Positions 15,697-24,951 of a stretch of 64,000 nt of DNA are shown in pieces. This DNA is from Streptomyces sp. NBC_01445 (lineage in GTDB: Bacteria > Actinomycetota > Actinomycetes > Streptomycetales > Streptomycetaceae), in assembly GCF_035918235.1 (NCBI RefSeq), contig NZ_CP109485.1, positions 7,355,001-7,419,000 on the forward strand. Direction: 5' to 3'. The notes under the pieces were generated by a model that was not told the DNA's origin, searched no databases, and was given only the letters and a program-made list of their open reading frames with translations. Made by a program: the position numbers and the translations under genes. How positions within the stretch are numbered: the stretch's first letter is position 1; each line of letters starts with the position of its first letter.

Positions 15697-16479
15697 ATGC
15701 TTGACGTCCGGAGTCGGCAGGAGGTCGCCGCGCTGCTGCGTCGCGCCGAGCTCGGCCGCAGCCCCGTCGCGCCCCTGGCCGGCGCGTTCGAGGGCATCGG
15801 CACCGAGGACGCCTACGAGATCCAGCTGATCAACATCCGGCACAGGACCGCCCTGGGTGCCCAGGTCACCGGGCACAAGGTGGGTCTCTCGTCGCCGGTG
15901 ATGCAGCGCATGATGGGCGTCGACGAGCCGGACTACGGCCATCTCCTCGACGACATGGAGCTGCGCGAGGACCGGCCCGTGGACACCGTCCGGTACTGCG
16001 CGCCCCGCGTCGAGGTCGAGATCGGATTCGTACTCGGCGACGACCTCCCGGGCGAGGGCTGCACCCCGGCCGACGTCCTCGCCGCGACCGAACGCGTCGT
16101 GCCCGCCCTGGAGTTGATCGACAGCCGGATCGCCGACTGGCGCATCACCATCGCCGACACGATCGCCGACAACGCCTCGTCCGCCGGTTACGTCATCGGC
16201 GAGGGCCGCGACCCGCGCGACCTCGATCTGAAAGCCGTCGAGGCGCGGCTCACCTGCGACGGCGACGAACTCGCACAGGGCCGCGGTGACGCCGTGCTCG
16301 GCGACCCCGCCGGCTCCGTCGCCTGGCTGGCCCGCACCGTCGCCCGCTTCGGCGTGCCCCTGCGCAAGGGGCACGTCATCCTGCCCGGCTCCTGCACCCG
16401 CGCCGTCGATGTCGAAGCGGGCCGCACCTACACCGCCGAGTTCACCGGACTCGGCGCCGTATCGCTCTCGTTCCGATGA
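15697..16479 (+). CDS. hsaE: 2-hydroxypentadienoate hydratase-type enzyme, HsaE
   Basis: A 260-residue hydratase of the MhpD/BphH family, with [23 protein letters not shown] near 55 and [15 protein letters not shown] near 105 (metal-binding glutamates). It is first in the operon hsaE-hsaG-hsaF, the same order as Rv3536c-3534c. It should hydrate 2-hydroxyhexa-2,4-dienoate released from ring A by HsaD. The ATG at 15697 has AAGGAG upstream; a longer frame through the operator region is not real. Confidence 0.88.
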   Translation: MLDVRSRQEVAALLRRAELGRSPVAPLAGAFEGIGTEDAYEIQLINIRHRTALGAQVTGHKVGLSSPVMQRMMGVDEPDYGHLLDDMELREDRPVDTVRYCAPRVEVEIGFVLGDDLPGEGCTPADVLAATERVVPALELIDSRIADWRITIADTIADNASSAGYVIGEGRDPRDLDLKAVEARLTCDGDELAQGRGDAVLGDPAGSVAWLARTVARFGVPLRKGHVILPGSCTRAVDVEAGRTYTAEFTGLGAVSLSFR

Positions 16480-16513
16480 CCCCGACGGGTCCGCTGACTC
16501 TGCTGAGGTATGT

Positions 16514-17413
16514 ATGACTGCGAAGAAGGCCACCGCCGCGATCGTCGGCTCCGGGAACATCGGCACCGACCTCCTCCACAAGCTCCACCGCTCCCCGTAC
16601 ATCGAGCCGCGCTGGATGATCGGCGTCGATCCCGACAGCGCGGGCCTCGCGCGGGCGCGGAAGCTGGGGGTCGAGGCGAGCCACGAGGGCGTCAGGCATC
16701 TGCTCGCCCAGGACGAGCGGCCCGACCTCGTCTTCGAGGCGACGAGCGCCTACGTCCACCGCGCCAACGCCCCCCGTTACGCCGAACTCGGCATCAGGGC
16801 CATCGACCTGACCCCGGCCGCCGTCGGCCCCGCCGTGGTTCCGCCCGCGAACCTCACCGCGCATCTCGACGCGCCCAACATCAACATGATCACCTGCGGC
16901 GGCCAGGCCACCATCCCCATGGTGTACGCGGTCTCACGCGTCGTTCCCGTCGCATACGCGGAGATCGTGGCGTCCGTCGCCTCGGTGTCCGCGGGGCCCG
17001 GCACCCGCGCGAACATCGACGAGTTCACCCGTACGACGTCCCGCGGCATCGAGGAGATCGGCGGCGCCGCGCGCGGCAAGGCGATCATCATCCTCAACCC
17101 GGCGGAGCCGCCCGTCATCATGCGCGACACCGTCTTCTGCGCCATCCCCGAGGACGCCGACCGGGACGCGATCACCCTCTCCGTGAAGGAGATCGCCGAG
17201 AGCGTGGCGACGTACGTACCCGGCTACCGGCTGCGCACGGAACCGCAGTTCGACGGCCCCTCACCCATGAACGGCGGCATGGCGCGCGTCGCGATCTTCC
17301 TGGAGGTGGAGGGCGCGGGCGACTTCCTGCCGCCGTACGCAGGAAACCTCGACATCATGACCGCCGCCGCGACGAAGGTCGGCGAGGAGCTCGCAAAGGG
17401 GATCAGCAAGTGA
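16514..17413 (+). CDS. hsaG: Acylating acetaldehyde/propionaldehyde dehydrogenase, HsaG
   Basis: A 299-residue CoA-acylating aldehyde dehydrogenase of the DmpF/BphJ type. The NAD site is [10 protein letters not shown] (11-20) and the thioester-forming Cys128 lies in [12 protein letters not shown]. It forms a channelling complex with the aldolase HsaF encoded next, whose GTG overlaps this stop. It converts the aldehyde from HsaF to the acyl-CoA (propionyl-CoA in the steroid pathway). Confidence 0.92.
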   Translation: MTAKKATAAIVGSGNIGTDLLHKLHRSPYIEPRWMIGVDPDSAGLARARKLGVEASHEGVRHLLAQDERPDLVFEATSAYVHRANAPRYAELGIRAIDLTPAAVGPAVVPPANLTAHLDAPNINMITCGGQATIPMVYAVSRVVPVAYAEIVASVASVSAGPGTRANIDEFTRTTSRGIEEIGGAARGKAIIILNPAEPPVIMRDTVFCAIPEDADRDAITLSVKEIAESVATYVPGYRLRTEPQFDGPSPMNGGMARVAIFLEVEGAGDFLPPYAGNLDIMTAAATKVGEELAKGISK

Positions 17414-18435
17414 AGCCGTACTCAGAGACGCTCGACATCCGCGTCACCGACTCCTCGCTGCGCGACGGTTCGCACGCGAAGCGGCACCAGTTCACCGCCG
17501 ACGACGTGCGCAGCATCGTCGGCGCCCTCGACGGCGCGGGCGTCCCCGTCATCGAGGTCACGCACGGCGACGGCCTGGGCGGCTCGTCCTTCAACTACGG
17601 GTTCTCGAAGACGCCCGAGCAGGAGCTCATCAAGGCCGCCGTCGACACGGCGCGGCAGGCGCGCATCGCGTTCCTGATGCTGCCCGGCCTCGGCGTGAAG
17701 GACGACATCAGGGCCGCGCACGCGAACGGCGCGAGCGTGTGCCGCATCGCGACGCACTGCACGGAGGCCGACATCTCCGTCCAGCACTTCGGCCTCGCGC
17801 GGGAGATGGGCCTGGAGACCGTCGGATTCCTGATGATGGCGCACTCCACGACCCCGGAGCGCCTCGCCGCCCAGGCCAGGATCATGGCCGACGCCGGCTG
17901 CCAGTGCGTGTACGTCGTCGACTCGGCCGGCGCCCTGGTCATGGACGATGTCACCGACCGGGTGTCCGCGCTCGTCGCCGAGCTGGGCGACGACGCGCAG
18001 GTCGGTTTTCACGGTCACGAGAACCTCGGCCTGGGCGTGGGCAATTCCGTGGCCGCCGTGCGCGCCGGAGCGCTGCAGATCGACGGCTCGACGCGGCGGC
18101 TCGGCGCGGGCGCGGGCAACACGCCCGTCGAGGCGTTCGCCGCCGTCTGCCACAAGATGGGCCTCCGCACCGGCATCGACGTACTGAAGATCATCGACGC
18201 GGCCGAGGACGTCGTGCGGCCCGTCATGGACGACGAGTGCCTGCTCGACCGGATGTCCCTCCTGATGGGGCATGCCGGCGTCTACTCCAGCTTCCTCAAG
18301 CACGCCTACCGGCAGGCGGAGCGCTACGGCGTCTCCGGCGCCGAGATCCTGCTGCGCGCCGGGGAGCGCCGCCTCGTCGGCGGCCAGGAGGACCAGCTCA
18401 TCGACATCGCCGTCGAACTCGCGGCACGCGACTGA
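17410..18435 (+). CDS. hsaF: 4-hydroxy-2-oxoacid aldolase, HsaF
   Basis: A 341-residue class II aldolase of the DmpG/BphI family. It has the catalytic [11 protein letters not shown] (Arg18-Asp19 onward), the metal-binding HGHEN (His201, His203) and the C-terminal DRE-TIM communication domain. Starting at GTG 17410, it overlaps the hsaG stop. It cleaves 4-hydroxy-2-oxohexanoate to pyruvate and propanal, with the aldehyde passed to HsaG. Confidence 0.92.
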   Translation: MKPYSETLDIRVTDSSLRDGSHAKRHQFTADDVRSIVGALDGAGVPVIEVTHGDGLGGSSFNYGFSKTPEQELIKAAVDTARQARIAFLMLPGLGVKDDIRAAHANGASVCRIATHCTEADISVQHFGLAREMGLETVGFLMMAHSTTPERLAAQARIMADAGCQCVYVVDSAGALVMDDVTDRVSALVAELGDDAQVGFHGHENLGLGVGNSVAAVRAGALQIDGSTRRLGAGAGNTPVEAFAAVCHKMGLRTGIDVLKIIDAAEDVVRPVMDDECLLDRMSLLMGHAGVYSSFLKHAYRQAERYGVSGAEILLRAGERRLVGGQEDQLIDIAVELAARD

Positions 18436-18452
18436 AGGGCAGGACACGCGAC

Positions 18453-19598
18453 ATGACCGCACAGCAGCAAGAGGTCCGCGTCATCGAGGCCGCCGCACCG
18501 CCGGCCCGCTACGCCCGCGGCTGGCACTGCCTGGGCCTGGCCACCGCCTTCCGCGAGGGCGGCCCGCACGAGATCGAGGCGTTCGGCACGAAGCTCGTCG
18601 TCTTCCGGGGGGAGCCCGCGGCGGGAGGTCCCGACCGCCTGCACGTCCTCAACGCGTACTGCCCCCACATGGGCGGCAACCTCGCCCACGGCACCGTCAA
18701 GGGTGACGCCGTCGCCTGCCCGTTCCACGACTGGCGCTGGGCGGGCGACGGGCGCTGCGCCGGCATCCCGTACGCGCGACGCGTCCCGCCGCGCGCCAGA
18801 ACCCGCGCCTGGACCACCCTCGAACGCAACGGCCAGCTCTACGTGTGGCACGACCCCGAGGGCAACGAGCCCCCGCCCGGCGTCACCATCCCGGAGATCG
18901 AGGGCTTCGGCAGCCCCGAGTGGTCGAACTGGTCCTGGAGCGCCCTGCGAGTCGAGAACTCCAACTGCCGCGAGATCGTGGACAACGTCGTCGACATGGC
19001 GCACTTCTTCTACGTCCACTACGCGTTCCCGAACTACTTCAAGAACATCTTCGACGGCCATGTCGCCACCCAGTACATGGAGTCCACGCCGCGCGGCGAC
19101 GTCGAGCTCGGCACGCTGTCGACCGGCGGCGGCCTGCGCTCCGACGCCTCGTACTTCGGCCCCTCGTACATGATCGACAAGCTGTGGAGCGATGTCGGGG
19201 GCGGTGTCGAGATGGAGTCCGTCCTCATCAACTGCCATTACCCGATCGACGAGAACAGCTTCATGCTCATGTACGGCGCGATCGTCAGGAAGCTGCCCGG
19301 CATGACTGACGAGCAGGCCGCCCAAGCCGCCCGGCTCACCTCCGAGGGCCTCGCGGTCGGCTTCGAGCAGGACGTCGAGATCTGGCGGAGCAAGACCCGT
19401 ATCGACAACCCCCTCCTCACCGAGGAGGACGGCCCCGTCTATCAACTGCGCCGCTGGTACGAGCAGTTCTACGTGGATGCCGGCGACGTCAAGGACGAGA
19501 TGGTGCGGCGCTTCGAGTTCGAGATCGACACCGAGCGCGCGACCGCCGCCTGGCGCGCGGAGGTCGAGGAGAACCTCGCCCGCCGGGAGGCCGACTGA
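18453..19598 (+). CDS. kshA: 3-ketosteroid 9-alpha-hydroxylase oxygenase, KshA
   Basis: A 381-residue Rieske non-haem iron oxygenase. The Rieske ligands are Cys70-Pro-His72 and Cys89-x2-His92. The mononuclear iron site is DNVVDMAHFFYVHY, with His184, His189 and probably Asp308 (EQDVEIW). Length and motif spacing match KshA. With KshB it adds the 9-alpha hydroxyl that, with delta-1 dehydrogenation by KstD, opens ring B. It sits downstream of hsaF in the same operon, next to its reductase, whereas the mycobacterial pair is split. Confidence 0.9.
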   Translation: MTAQQQEVRVIEAAAPPARYARGWHCLGLATAFREGGPHEIEAFGTKLVVFRGEPAAGGPDRLHVLNAYCPHMGGNLAHGTVKGDAVACPFHDWRWAGDGRCAGIPYARRVPPRARTRAWTTLERNGQLYVWHDPEGNEPPPGVTIPEIEGFGSPEWSNWSWSALRVENSNCREIVDNVVDMAHFFYVHYAFPNYFKNIFDGHVATQYMESTPRGDVELGTLSTGGGLRSDASYFGPSYMIDKLWSDVGGGVEMESVLINCHYPIDENSFMLMYGAIVRKLPGMTDEQAAQAARLTSEGLAVGFEQDVEIWRSKTRIDNPLLTEEDGPVYQLRRWYEQFYVDAGDVKDEMVRRFEFEIDTERATAAWRAEVEENLARREAD

Positions 19599-19825
19599 TG
19601 CGGCCCGTCCGGTGTGCGGCCTGCGGAAACGAGGTCCTGTGCGAGAAGTTCAGCGCCGCCCACACACAGATCCAGTGGACCGAGGCTGCGGCCGAGGTCT
19701 GCCCGATCATCGCGGAGCGCGTCGCGGCCGGCGAGCTGAGCGCGCGGGTACGGGGCTGCGCGCCCCTGCGGGCGAGCATCGACGTGGCGGTCGTGAGCGG
19801 ACTCCTGGAGGTCGCGGATGCCTAG
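19598..19825 (+). CDS. Small Cys-containing protein between kshA and kshB, function unknown
   Basis: A 75-residue protein that I do not recognise. Its start overlaps the kshA stop (TGATG) and its stop lies 8 nt inside kshB, so it is translated with both. Cysteines stand at 6, 9, 15, 35 and 54, beginning with a CxxC (CAACGNEVLC), followed by a segment FSAAHTQIQWTEAAAEVC. This suggests a small zinc- or iron-binding protein. An accessory role in KshA/KshB assembly or electron transfer is only a guess from position. Confidence 0.72.
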   Translation: MRPVRCAACGNEVLCEKFSAAHTQIQWTEAAAEVCPIIAERVAAGELSARVRGCAPLRASIDVAVVSGLLEVADA

Positions 19826-20804
19826 CCTGAGGGTCCGGGTCGCCGAGGTGATACGGGAGACGGCCGACGCGGTCTCCCTCGTCCTGGACGCACAACTCCC
19901 GTACAAGCCCGGTCAGTTCATGACCGTAAGACTGCCGGGTGGCGGGGCCCGCTGTTACTCGCTGGCCAGCTCCCCGCACACCGGCGAGCCCATGAAGGTG
20001 ACGGTGAAGAGGGTCGCGGGGGGAGTCGGGTCGGGCTGGATGTGCGAACGTGTCGCACCCGGCGACGAGCTGGAGGTCCTGCCGCCCGCCGGCACGTTCA
20101 CGCCGCCCGACCTCGACGGGAACCTGCTGCTCGTGGCGGGCGGCAGCGGCATCACGCCCGTCGTCTCCATCGCCAAGTCGGCCCTCGCCGCGGGCCGCGG
20201 CCGGGTCGCCCTCCTGTACGCCAACCGCGACGAGGAGTCGGTCATCTTCCGCGAGGAACTCCGGCTCCTGGGAGTCGAGTTCGCGGGCCGGCTCACCGTC
20301 GTGCACTGGCTGGAAACCCTCCAGGGCCTGCCCACGGCTGCCGCCCTGCGTGCACCCCTCGCCCCGTACGCGGGCCGCGACGCCTACCTGTGCGGGCCCG
20401 CGCCCCTGATGGACGCGGCCGAGCAGGCGCTACGGGCGGTGGGCGGGCGGTCCGTGCGCAGGGAGCGGTACTTCTCGCTCGGCGACGACGTGTTCGCCGA
20501 GCGAGTGGACCCGGTCGAACTGGCCGGTGACGGCCACCGGCTGCACGTGGAACTCGACGGCGAGGAGCGGGAAGTGGCGTGGCCCGCCGGGACGCCCCTG
20601 CTCGACGCCCTGCTCGCCGCCGGTGTCGACGCCCCTTTCTCGTGCCGCGAGGGCGCGTGCAGCGCGTGCTGCTGCCGGGTCACCAAGGGGGAGGTCACGA
20701 TGGCGCGCAACGAGATCCTCGACCAGCGGGACCTCGACGAGGGGTACGTCCTCGCGTGCCAGGCGCTGCCGGTGTCGGACGCGGTGGGGGTCACGTACTC
20801 CTGA
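19818..20804 (+). CDS. kshB: 3-ketosteroid 9-alpha-hydroxylase reductase, KshB
   Basis: A 328-residue reductase. FAD is bound at RCYSLASSP (45-53) and NAD(P) at GGSGITP (108-114). The C-terminal plant-type 2Fe-2S domain has ligands Cys276, Cys281, Cys284 and Cys314. It carries electrons from NADH to KshA. Residues 284-286 are three consecutive cysteines (SACCCR), slightly unusual. It ends the hsaE operon and is convergent with the IclR gene. Confidence 0.9.
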   Translation: MPSLRVRVAEVIRETADAVSLVLDAQLPYKPGQFMTVRLPGGGARCYSLASSPHTGEPMKVTVKRVAGGVGSGWMCERVAPGDELEVLPPAGTFTPPDLDGNLLLVAGGSGITPVVSIAKSALAAGRGRVALLYANRDEESVIFREELRLLGVEFAGRLTVVHWLETLQGLPTAAALRAPLAPYAGRDAYLCGPAPLMDAAEQALRAVGGRSVRRERYFSLGDDVFAERVDPVELAGDGHRLHVELDGEEREVAWPAGTPLLDALLAAGVDAPFSCREGACSACCCRVTKGEVTMARNEILDQRDLDEGYVLACQALPVSDAVGVTYS

Positions 20805-20808
20805 GGCG

Positions 20809-20841
20809 TCCCGGCCCGCGCGAGTACGGCGGGCCCGGACC
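20809..20841. terminator. Probable bidirectional terminator between kshB and the IclR gene
   Basis: Arms 20809-20820 and 20830-20841 pair over 12 bp with one mismatch around a 9-nt loop, starting 5 nt after the kshB stop. Confidence 0.5.
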
Positions 20842-20853
20842 GCAGAGCCGGGC

Positions 20854-21723
20854 CTACATCCACTCGCTCGTCCGCAGCCACCCCATCATGTTGTCCATCG
20901 CCTGCTCGGAGACGCCCGGCGCGCAGCTCGGGGGCGGCGCCGAGCGGGTCGCGCGCCCGGGCCCGTACAGGTCGCGCCAGACCGCGCGGGCGCAGGCGAG
21001 CACGGCGGGCGCGAGGCGTTCCAGGTCGCGCTGGGCCGTCAGGCCCTTGCCGGACAGGGAGATCGCGGCGACGGCCCGGCCCGCGCCGCGCAGCGGGGCC
21101 GCGACGCAGACGACGTCGCGGTGGCTCTCCTCGTGGTCGAAGGCGACGCCCCGGTCGCGGGCCGCGGCGAGCGCGGAGCGCAGCGCGGTCGGATGCGTGA
21201 GGGTGCGCGGCGTGCGAGGGCGCAGCCCGTGCGCGAGGACGCCCTCGACGGTGGCCGGATCGCTGAACGCGAGGACCGCCTTGCCGGCGGCCGTGCAGTA
21301 CGCGGGCATGCGGCCGCCGACCCGGGAGGGCACCGACGTGTCGTGCAGGCCGCCGATCCGCTCCAGGCAGACCACTTCGGCGCCGTCGAGGACGTACAGG
21401 TGCACCAGGTGCCCGGTCGACTCGTGCAGCGCGTGCAGCCGGGGGAGCGCCGTCCGGCGCAGCCGGTTGTGGTGGGCGGCCAGCGCGCCCAGTTCGAGCA
21501 TTCCCATGCCCATCCGGTAGTCGCGGCCCTCGCGGTCGAGCCAGCCGAGCCGTACCAGCTGGTCGAGAATGCGGTGGGCGGAGGACCGGGGGATTCCGGA
21601 GCGCCGGATCACCTCGGTGAGGGAGAGGCGCGGCTGCGCGCCGTCGAAGGCGCCGAGCACCTTCGCGGCCTTCTCCAGGAGCGAGGGCGCGGAGCCCTCG
21701 ACGAACCCGGTCTGCTCGGGCAT
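20854..21723 (-). CDS. IclR-family transcriptional regulator of the steroid cluster
   Basis: A 289-residue IclR protein with an N-terminal winged helix (SLLEKAAKVLGAFDGAQP to SSAHRILDQLVRLGWLDREG, residues about 13-65). The C-terminal effector domain contains YCTAAGKAVLAFSDP and VCVAAPLRGAGRAVAAISLSG. Start 21723 (MPEQTGF) is preferred over a 25-residue extension. It lies between the two A/B-ring operons, each of which carries the same palindrome. IclR relatives such as PcaU and PobR activate aromatic catabolism. It may replace KstR here (inference). Confidence 0.85.
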   Translation of the reverse strand: MPEQTGFVEGSAPSLLEKAAKVLGAFDGAQPRLSLTEVIRRSGIPRSSAHRILDQLVRLGWLDREGRDYRMGMGMLELGALAAHHNRLRRTALPRLHALHESTGHLVHLYVLDGAEVVCLERIGGLHDTSVPSRVGGRMPAYCTAAGKAVLAFSDPATVEGVLAHGLRPRTPRTLTHPTALRSALAAARDRGVAFDHEESHRDVVCVAAPLRGAGRAVAAISLSGKGLTAQRDLERLAPAVLACARAVWRDLYGPGRATRSAPPPSCAPGVSEQAMDNMMGWLRTSEWM

Positions 21724-21855
21724 GGCTGAACCCCCAGGACAACAGGGCGCATCCGCGACATTGCGGGCGCGTTGACGACCTCGCGCCGACCTTGCCATGC
21801 GCCCGCGACCCAGGGGAAGAGCCGGGAGCTATGTATTTCGGTTCGGCATACCTCC

Positions 21856-21889
21856 AGGCGTACCTCTGGGTGTGCGCAGAGGTACGCCT
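21856..21889. terminator. 13-bp inverted repeat downstream of the HAD gene
   Basis: AGGCGTACCTCTG (21856-21868) and its exact complement (21877-21889) enclose an 8-nt loop, about 40 nt after the HAD stop and upstream of the IclR promoter. It is probably a terminator. An operator role for IclR autoregulation is possible, but its sequence is unlike the A/B-ring palindrome. Confidence 0.5.
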
Positions 21890-21928
21890 ATCGCCGTCGC
21901 GCCGCCCGCTTCGGCGCGCCCGTCGCCG

Positions 21929-22636
21929 TTACACCGCGCCCGCCACGAGCGACCGCAGCAGCTCCACATCCGCCGCCGTGAGATCGGCGACGACCGTGCG
22001 GCCGGGGGCCGGGGCGATCGGCCGCACCGACGGGACCGCGAGGACCGCGCACCCCGCCGCCTCCGCCGACGCCACCCCCGTCGGGGTGTCCTCCACCGCG
22101 ACGCACCGCGCGGGCTCCGCGCCGAGGGTCGCCGCCGCCGCGAGATACGGGTCCGGCGCCGGCTTCGTGCGCGGCGTGTCCTCGGCCCCGTACACCGCGT
22201 CGAAGACATGCCCGTCGAGGGACTCGGCGATCCGGCGCACCACCGCGCGCGGCGACGCCGACACCAGGGCGGTCGGGACCCCCGCCGCGCGCAGTGCGGC
22301 GAGCAGCCCGAGGGCGCCCGGCCGAGGCGGCGCGCCCTCGGCGATCCGGGCGGTGAAGTCCCTGCCCAGCTCGTCCGCGAGGTCCTCGCGGGGCGCGCCC
22401 AGGGACTCGTGCAGAAGGTCCGCCGCGTCCTCGACCGAGCGTCCGAGCACCGCGGTGCGGCCCTCCTCGTCCAGGGGGCGGCCGTGGCGCACGGACACGG
22501 CCTCGACGACCTCGAGCCACATGTCCTCGGTGTCGACGAGCGTGCCGTCCATGTCGAAGAGCACCGCCTGGAGGGCGGAGGGTTCGACGGGCAGCGCGCG
22601 GGTGGGCGCGCCGGCGTGGGCGCGAGGGGTGTTCAC
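21929..22636 (-). CDS. HAD-superfamily phosphatase (beta-phosphoglucomutase/Gph-like)
   Basis: A 235-residue haloacid dehalogenase-type hydrolase with motif I DMDGTLVDTED (near 25), motif II SASPRA, motif III KPAPDPYL, and motif IV VEDTPTGVASAEAAG. The GTG at 22636 has GGAG 6 nt upstream; the frame is open much further but overlaps hsaA antisense. It would remove phosphate from a small sugar or polyol phosphate. It lies between the IclR gene and hsaA without an evident pathway role. Confidence 0.82.
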   Translation of the reverse strand: MNTPRAHAGAPTRALPVEPSALQAVLFDMDGTLVDTEDMWLEVVEAVSVRHGRPLDEEGRTAVLGRSVEDAADLLHESLGAPREDLADELGRDFTARIAEGAPPRPGALGLLAALRAAGVPTALVSASPRAVVRRIAESLDGHVFDAVYGAEDTPRTKPAPDPYLAAAATLGAEPARCVAVEDTPTGVASAEAAGCAVLAVPSVRPIAPAPGRTVVADLTAADVELLRSLVAGAV

Positions 22637-22792
22637 AGTGCTCCAGAAGCCGAAGGGACAGGCCGACGTGAAAGCCGACGGGAAAGGCCGACGGGAAAGG
22701 TCGACCCTCTCATTACGGTCGCCCGGCATGACAGGTCGGTGAACGGAGCGCGCCATCCACGCAGCCCACGGGCGACAGCAGGGGAACCCGCC

Positions 22793-22817
22793 GTGGTTCC
22801 CGCTCAGCGGGAACCAC
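22793..22817. promoter_or_regulatory. Candidate IclR operator upstream of hsaA
   Basis: A perfect inverted repeat of 12 bp with a single central base (arms 22793-22804 and 22806-22817), centre 84 nt before the hsaA start. Its core TTCCCGCTCAGCGGGAA differs from the hsaE site only at the central base. TACGGT at 22845-22850 lies 32 nt beyond the core, the same spacing as at hsaE. Confidence 0.6.
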
Positions 22818-22844
22818 CCGTTCTCGGCCCGCGGGAGGCGGGCG

Positions 22845-22850
22845 TACGGT
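22845..22850 (+). promoter_or_regulatory. Candidate -10 of the hsaA-kstD operon
   Basis: TACGGT, 39 nt before the hsaA start, has the same spacing from the operator core as the hexamer before hsaE. CAGGAGAGG follows as the ribosome site. Confidence 0.4.
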
Positions 22851-22888
22851 CCAGCCACTCGAACCCGCACCCAGGAGAGGGCCCCCGC

Positions 22889-24073
22889 ATGAGCGAATCC
22901 CCGGCCACCGCAGCCGCCGTACTCGAAGCGGTCCGCGCCCTCGCGCCGGCGCTGCGCGAACGCGCCGCCGAGGCGGAGGCGCTGCGCAAGGTGCCCGACA
23001 CATCGATCAAGGACCTTGAGCAGACCGGCTTCTTCCGGCTCCTCCAGCCCCGGGCCCACGGCGGATTCGCCGCCGACCCGGCCGTCTTCTACGCCGCCGT
23101 CCGCGAGATCGCCCGGGCGTGCGGCTCCACCGGCTGGGTCGCGTCCGTCGTCGGCGTGCACCCCTGGCACGTCGCGCTCTACGACCCTCGCGCTCAGGAA
23201 GAGGTGTGGGGCGCCGACCCGTCGACCCGGATCTGCTCCTCGTACGCGCCGACCGGCAAGGTCACCCCCGTTGGGGGCGGCTTCCGCATCAGCGGCTCCT
23301 GGAGCTTCTCCTCCGGCTGCGACCATGCGGACTGGGCGCTGCTCGGCGGCCTCGTCCTGGACGCGGACGGCCGGCCCGTCGACATGCGGACGTTCCTCGT
23401 GCCGCGCGCCGAGTACCGCATCGACGACGTGTGGGACACCGTCGGTCTGCGCGGCACCGGCTCCAACAACGTCGTGTGCGAGGACGTGTTCGTGCCCGAG
23501 CACCGCGCCCTCAGCTTCGGCCCGGTCACCGCCCTGAACGTGCCGGGTCACGAGGTCAACCCGGAGCCGCTCTACCGCCTCCCGTACGCCGCCGTCTTCA
23601 CCACCACCATCTCCACCCCCATCGTCGGCATCGCCGAGGGCGCCCTCGACGCGTACGTGGAGGCCACCCGCAAGCGCTTCCGCGTCTCCTACGGCCAGCA
23701 GGTCGCCGAGGACCCCTTCGCGCAGGTCCGCATCGCCCGCGCCGCCTCCGACATCGACGCCGCGGGACTTCAACTCCAGCGCAACATCAACGAGTTGTAC
23801 GCCTGCGCCGAACGCGGTGACGAACTCCCCATGCCGCTGCGCGCCCGCGCCCGCCGCGACCAGGTCCTCGCCACCGAACGCGCCGTAGCCGCCGTCGACC
23901 TGCTCATGGAGAACGCGGGCGGCGGCGCCATGCGCAGCGGCCCCCACCCGGTCCAGCGCGCCTGGCGCGACGTCCACACCGGCCGCGGCCACGCCGCCAA
24001 CGACCCCGAGCGCGCCCTCGTCCTCTCCGGCCAGAGCGCCCTCGGCCTCGACATCCAGGACACGATGCTGTGA
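22889..24073 (+). CDS. hsaA: 3-HSA hydroxylase oxygenase component, HsaA
   Basis: A 394-residue flavin-dependent monooxygenase of the acyl-CoA dehydrogenase fold. It includes the segments GSTGWVASVVGVHPWHVALY near 93, GSWSFSSGCDHADWALLGG near 140, and DTVGLRGTGSNNVVCEDVFVP near 185. With reduced flavin from HsaB it ortho-hydroxylates the phenolic ring A of 3-HSA to the catechol 3,4-DHSA. It is first in hsaA-D-C-B, the same order as Rv3570c-3567c. Its stop overlaps the hsaD GTG. Confidence 0.91.
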   Translation: MSESPATAAAVLEAVRALAPALRERAAEAEALRKVPDTSIKDLEQTGFFRLLQPRAHGGFAADPAVFYAAVREIARACGSTGWVASVVGVHPWHVALYDPRAQEEVWGADPSTRICSSYAPTGKVTPVGGGFRISGSWSFSSGCDHADWALLGGLVLDADGRPVDMRTFLVPRAEYRIDDVWDTVGLRGTGSNNVVCEDVFVPEHRALSFGPVTALNVPGHEVNPEPLYRLPYAAVFTTTISTPIVGIAEGALDAYVEATRKRFRVSYGQQVAEDPFAQVRIARAASDIDAAGLQLQRNINELYACAERGDELPMPLRARARRDQVLATERAVAAVDLLMENAGGGAMRSGPHPVQRAWRDVHTGRGHAANDPERALVLSGQSALGLDIQDTML

Positions 24074-24951
24074 GCACCTCTACAGATACGGTGAACTCCC
24101 TTACTTACGAGGGGACTTCGCGGACCAGCAAGGCCGCGGACCTCACTCTCCACTACCACGAGGCGGGCCCGGGCTCCACGGACACCCCCGTCGTGATCAT
24201 GCTGCACGGCGGCGGCCCCGGCGCCTCCGGCTGGTCCAACTTCGGCCGCAACCTGCCCGTGTTCGCCGAGCACTTCCGTACCCTCCTGATCGACCAGCCC
24301 TGCTACGGCGCCTCCGACAAGCCCGAGCTCACCAAGGACTTCTTCTCCTACGCGGCCGACGCCGTGGCCGCCCTCATGGATGAACTGGACATACCTCAGG
24401 CGCACTTCGTCGGGAACTCACTCGGTGGCGGCACCGCGACCCGAATGGCCCTCGACCACCCGGACAAGGTCGGCAAGCTCCTTTTGATGGGCCCGGGCGG
24501 CATCTCCGTCAACCTGTTCGCGCCCGACCCGACCGAGGGCATCAAGAAGCTCTTCGCGTTCAACGGCTCGGGCGAGCCGACCCGCGCCATGATGCGGGAC
24601 TTCCTCACCACTCTCGCGTACGACGCCTCGATCGTCACCGACGCGTTCGTCGAGGAGCGCTACGCGCAGGCCACCGACCCCGAGGCCAAGCTCGGCAACG
24701 ACCGCATGGCCGCGTCCTTCGCCAAGTGGCCGGCCGACACGATGCTGTGGCGCGAGGCCCACCGCATCACCGCGCCCACGCTCCTCACCTGGGGCCGCGA
24801 GGACCGCGTCAACCCGCTCGACGGCGCCCTGGTCGCCCTCAAGACCATCCCGGACGCGCGCCTGCACGTCTTCCCGCACTGCGGCCACTGGGCGCAGACC
24901 GAGCAGTTCGACGAGTTCAACCGCCTCGCCGTCGACTTCTTCCGCAACTAG
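24070..24951 (+). CDS. hsaD: Meta-cleavage product hydrolase, HsaD
   Basis: A 293-residue alpha/beta hydrolase. The oxyanion loop is MLHGGGPGASGWSNF (44-58), nucleophile Ser117 in GNSLGGG, acid Asp245 in WGRED, and base His273 in CGHWAQ. These match the Ser/Asp/His triad order of mycobacterial HsaD. It hydrolyses 4,9-DSHA to the C/D-ring acid (HIP) and 2-hydroxyhexa-2,4-dienoate. The GTG start overlaps hsaA. The first ten codons are less GC-rich than the rest. Confidence 0.92.
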   Translation: MSTSTDTVNSLTYEGTSRTSKAADLTLHYHEAGPGSTDTPVVIMLHGGGPGASGWSNFGRNLPVFAEHFRTLLIDQPCYGASDKPELTKDFFSYAADAVAALMDELDIPQAHFVGNSLGGGTATRMALDHPDKVGKLLLMGPGGISVNLFAPDPTEGIKKLFAFNGSGEPTRAMMRDFLTTLAYDASIVTDAFVEERYAQATDPEAKLGNDRMAASFAKWPADTMLWREAHRITAPTLLTWGREDRVNPLDGALVALKTIPDARLHVFPHCGHWAQTEQFDEFNRLAVDFFRN

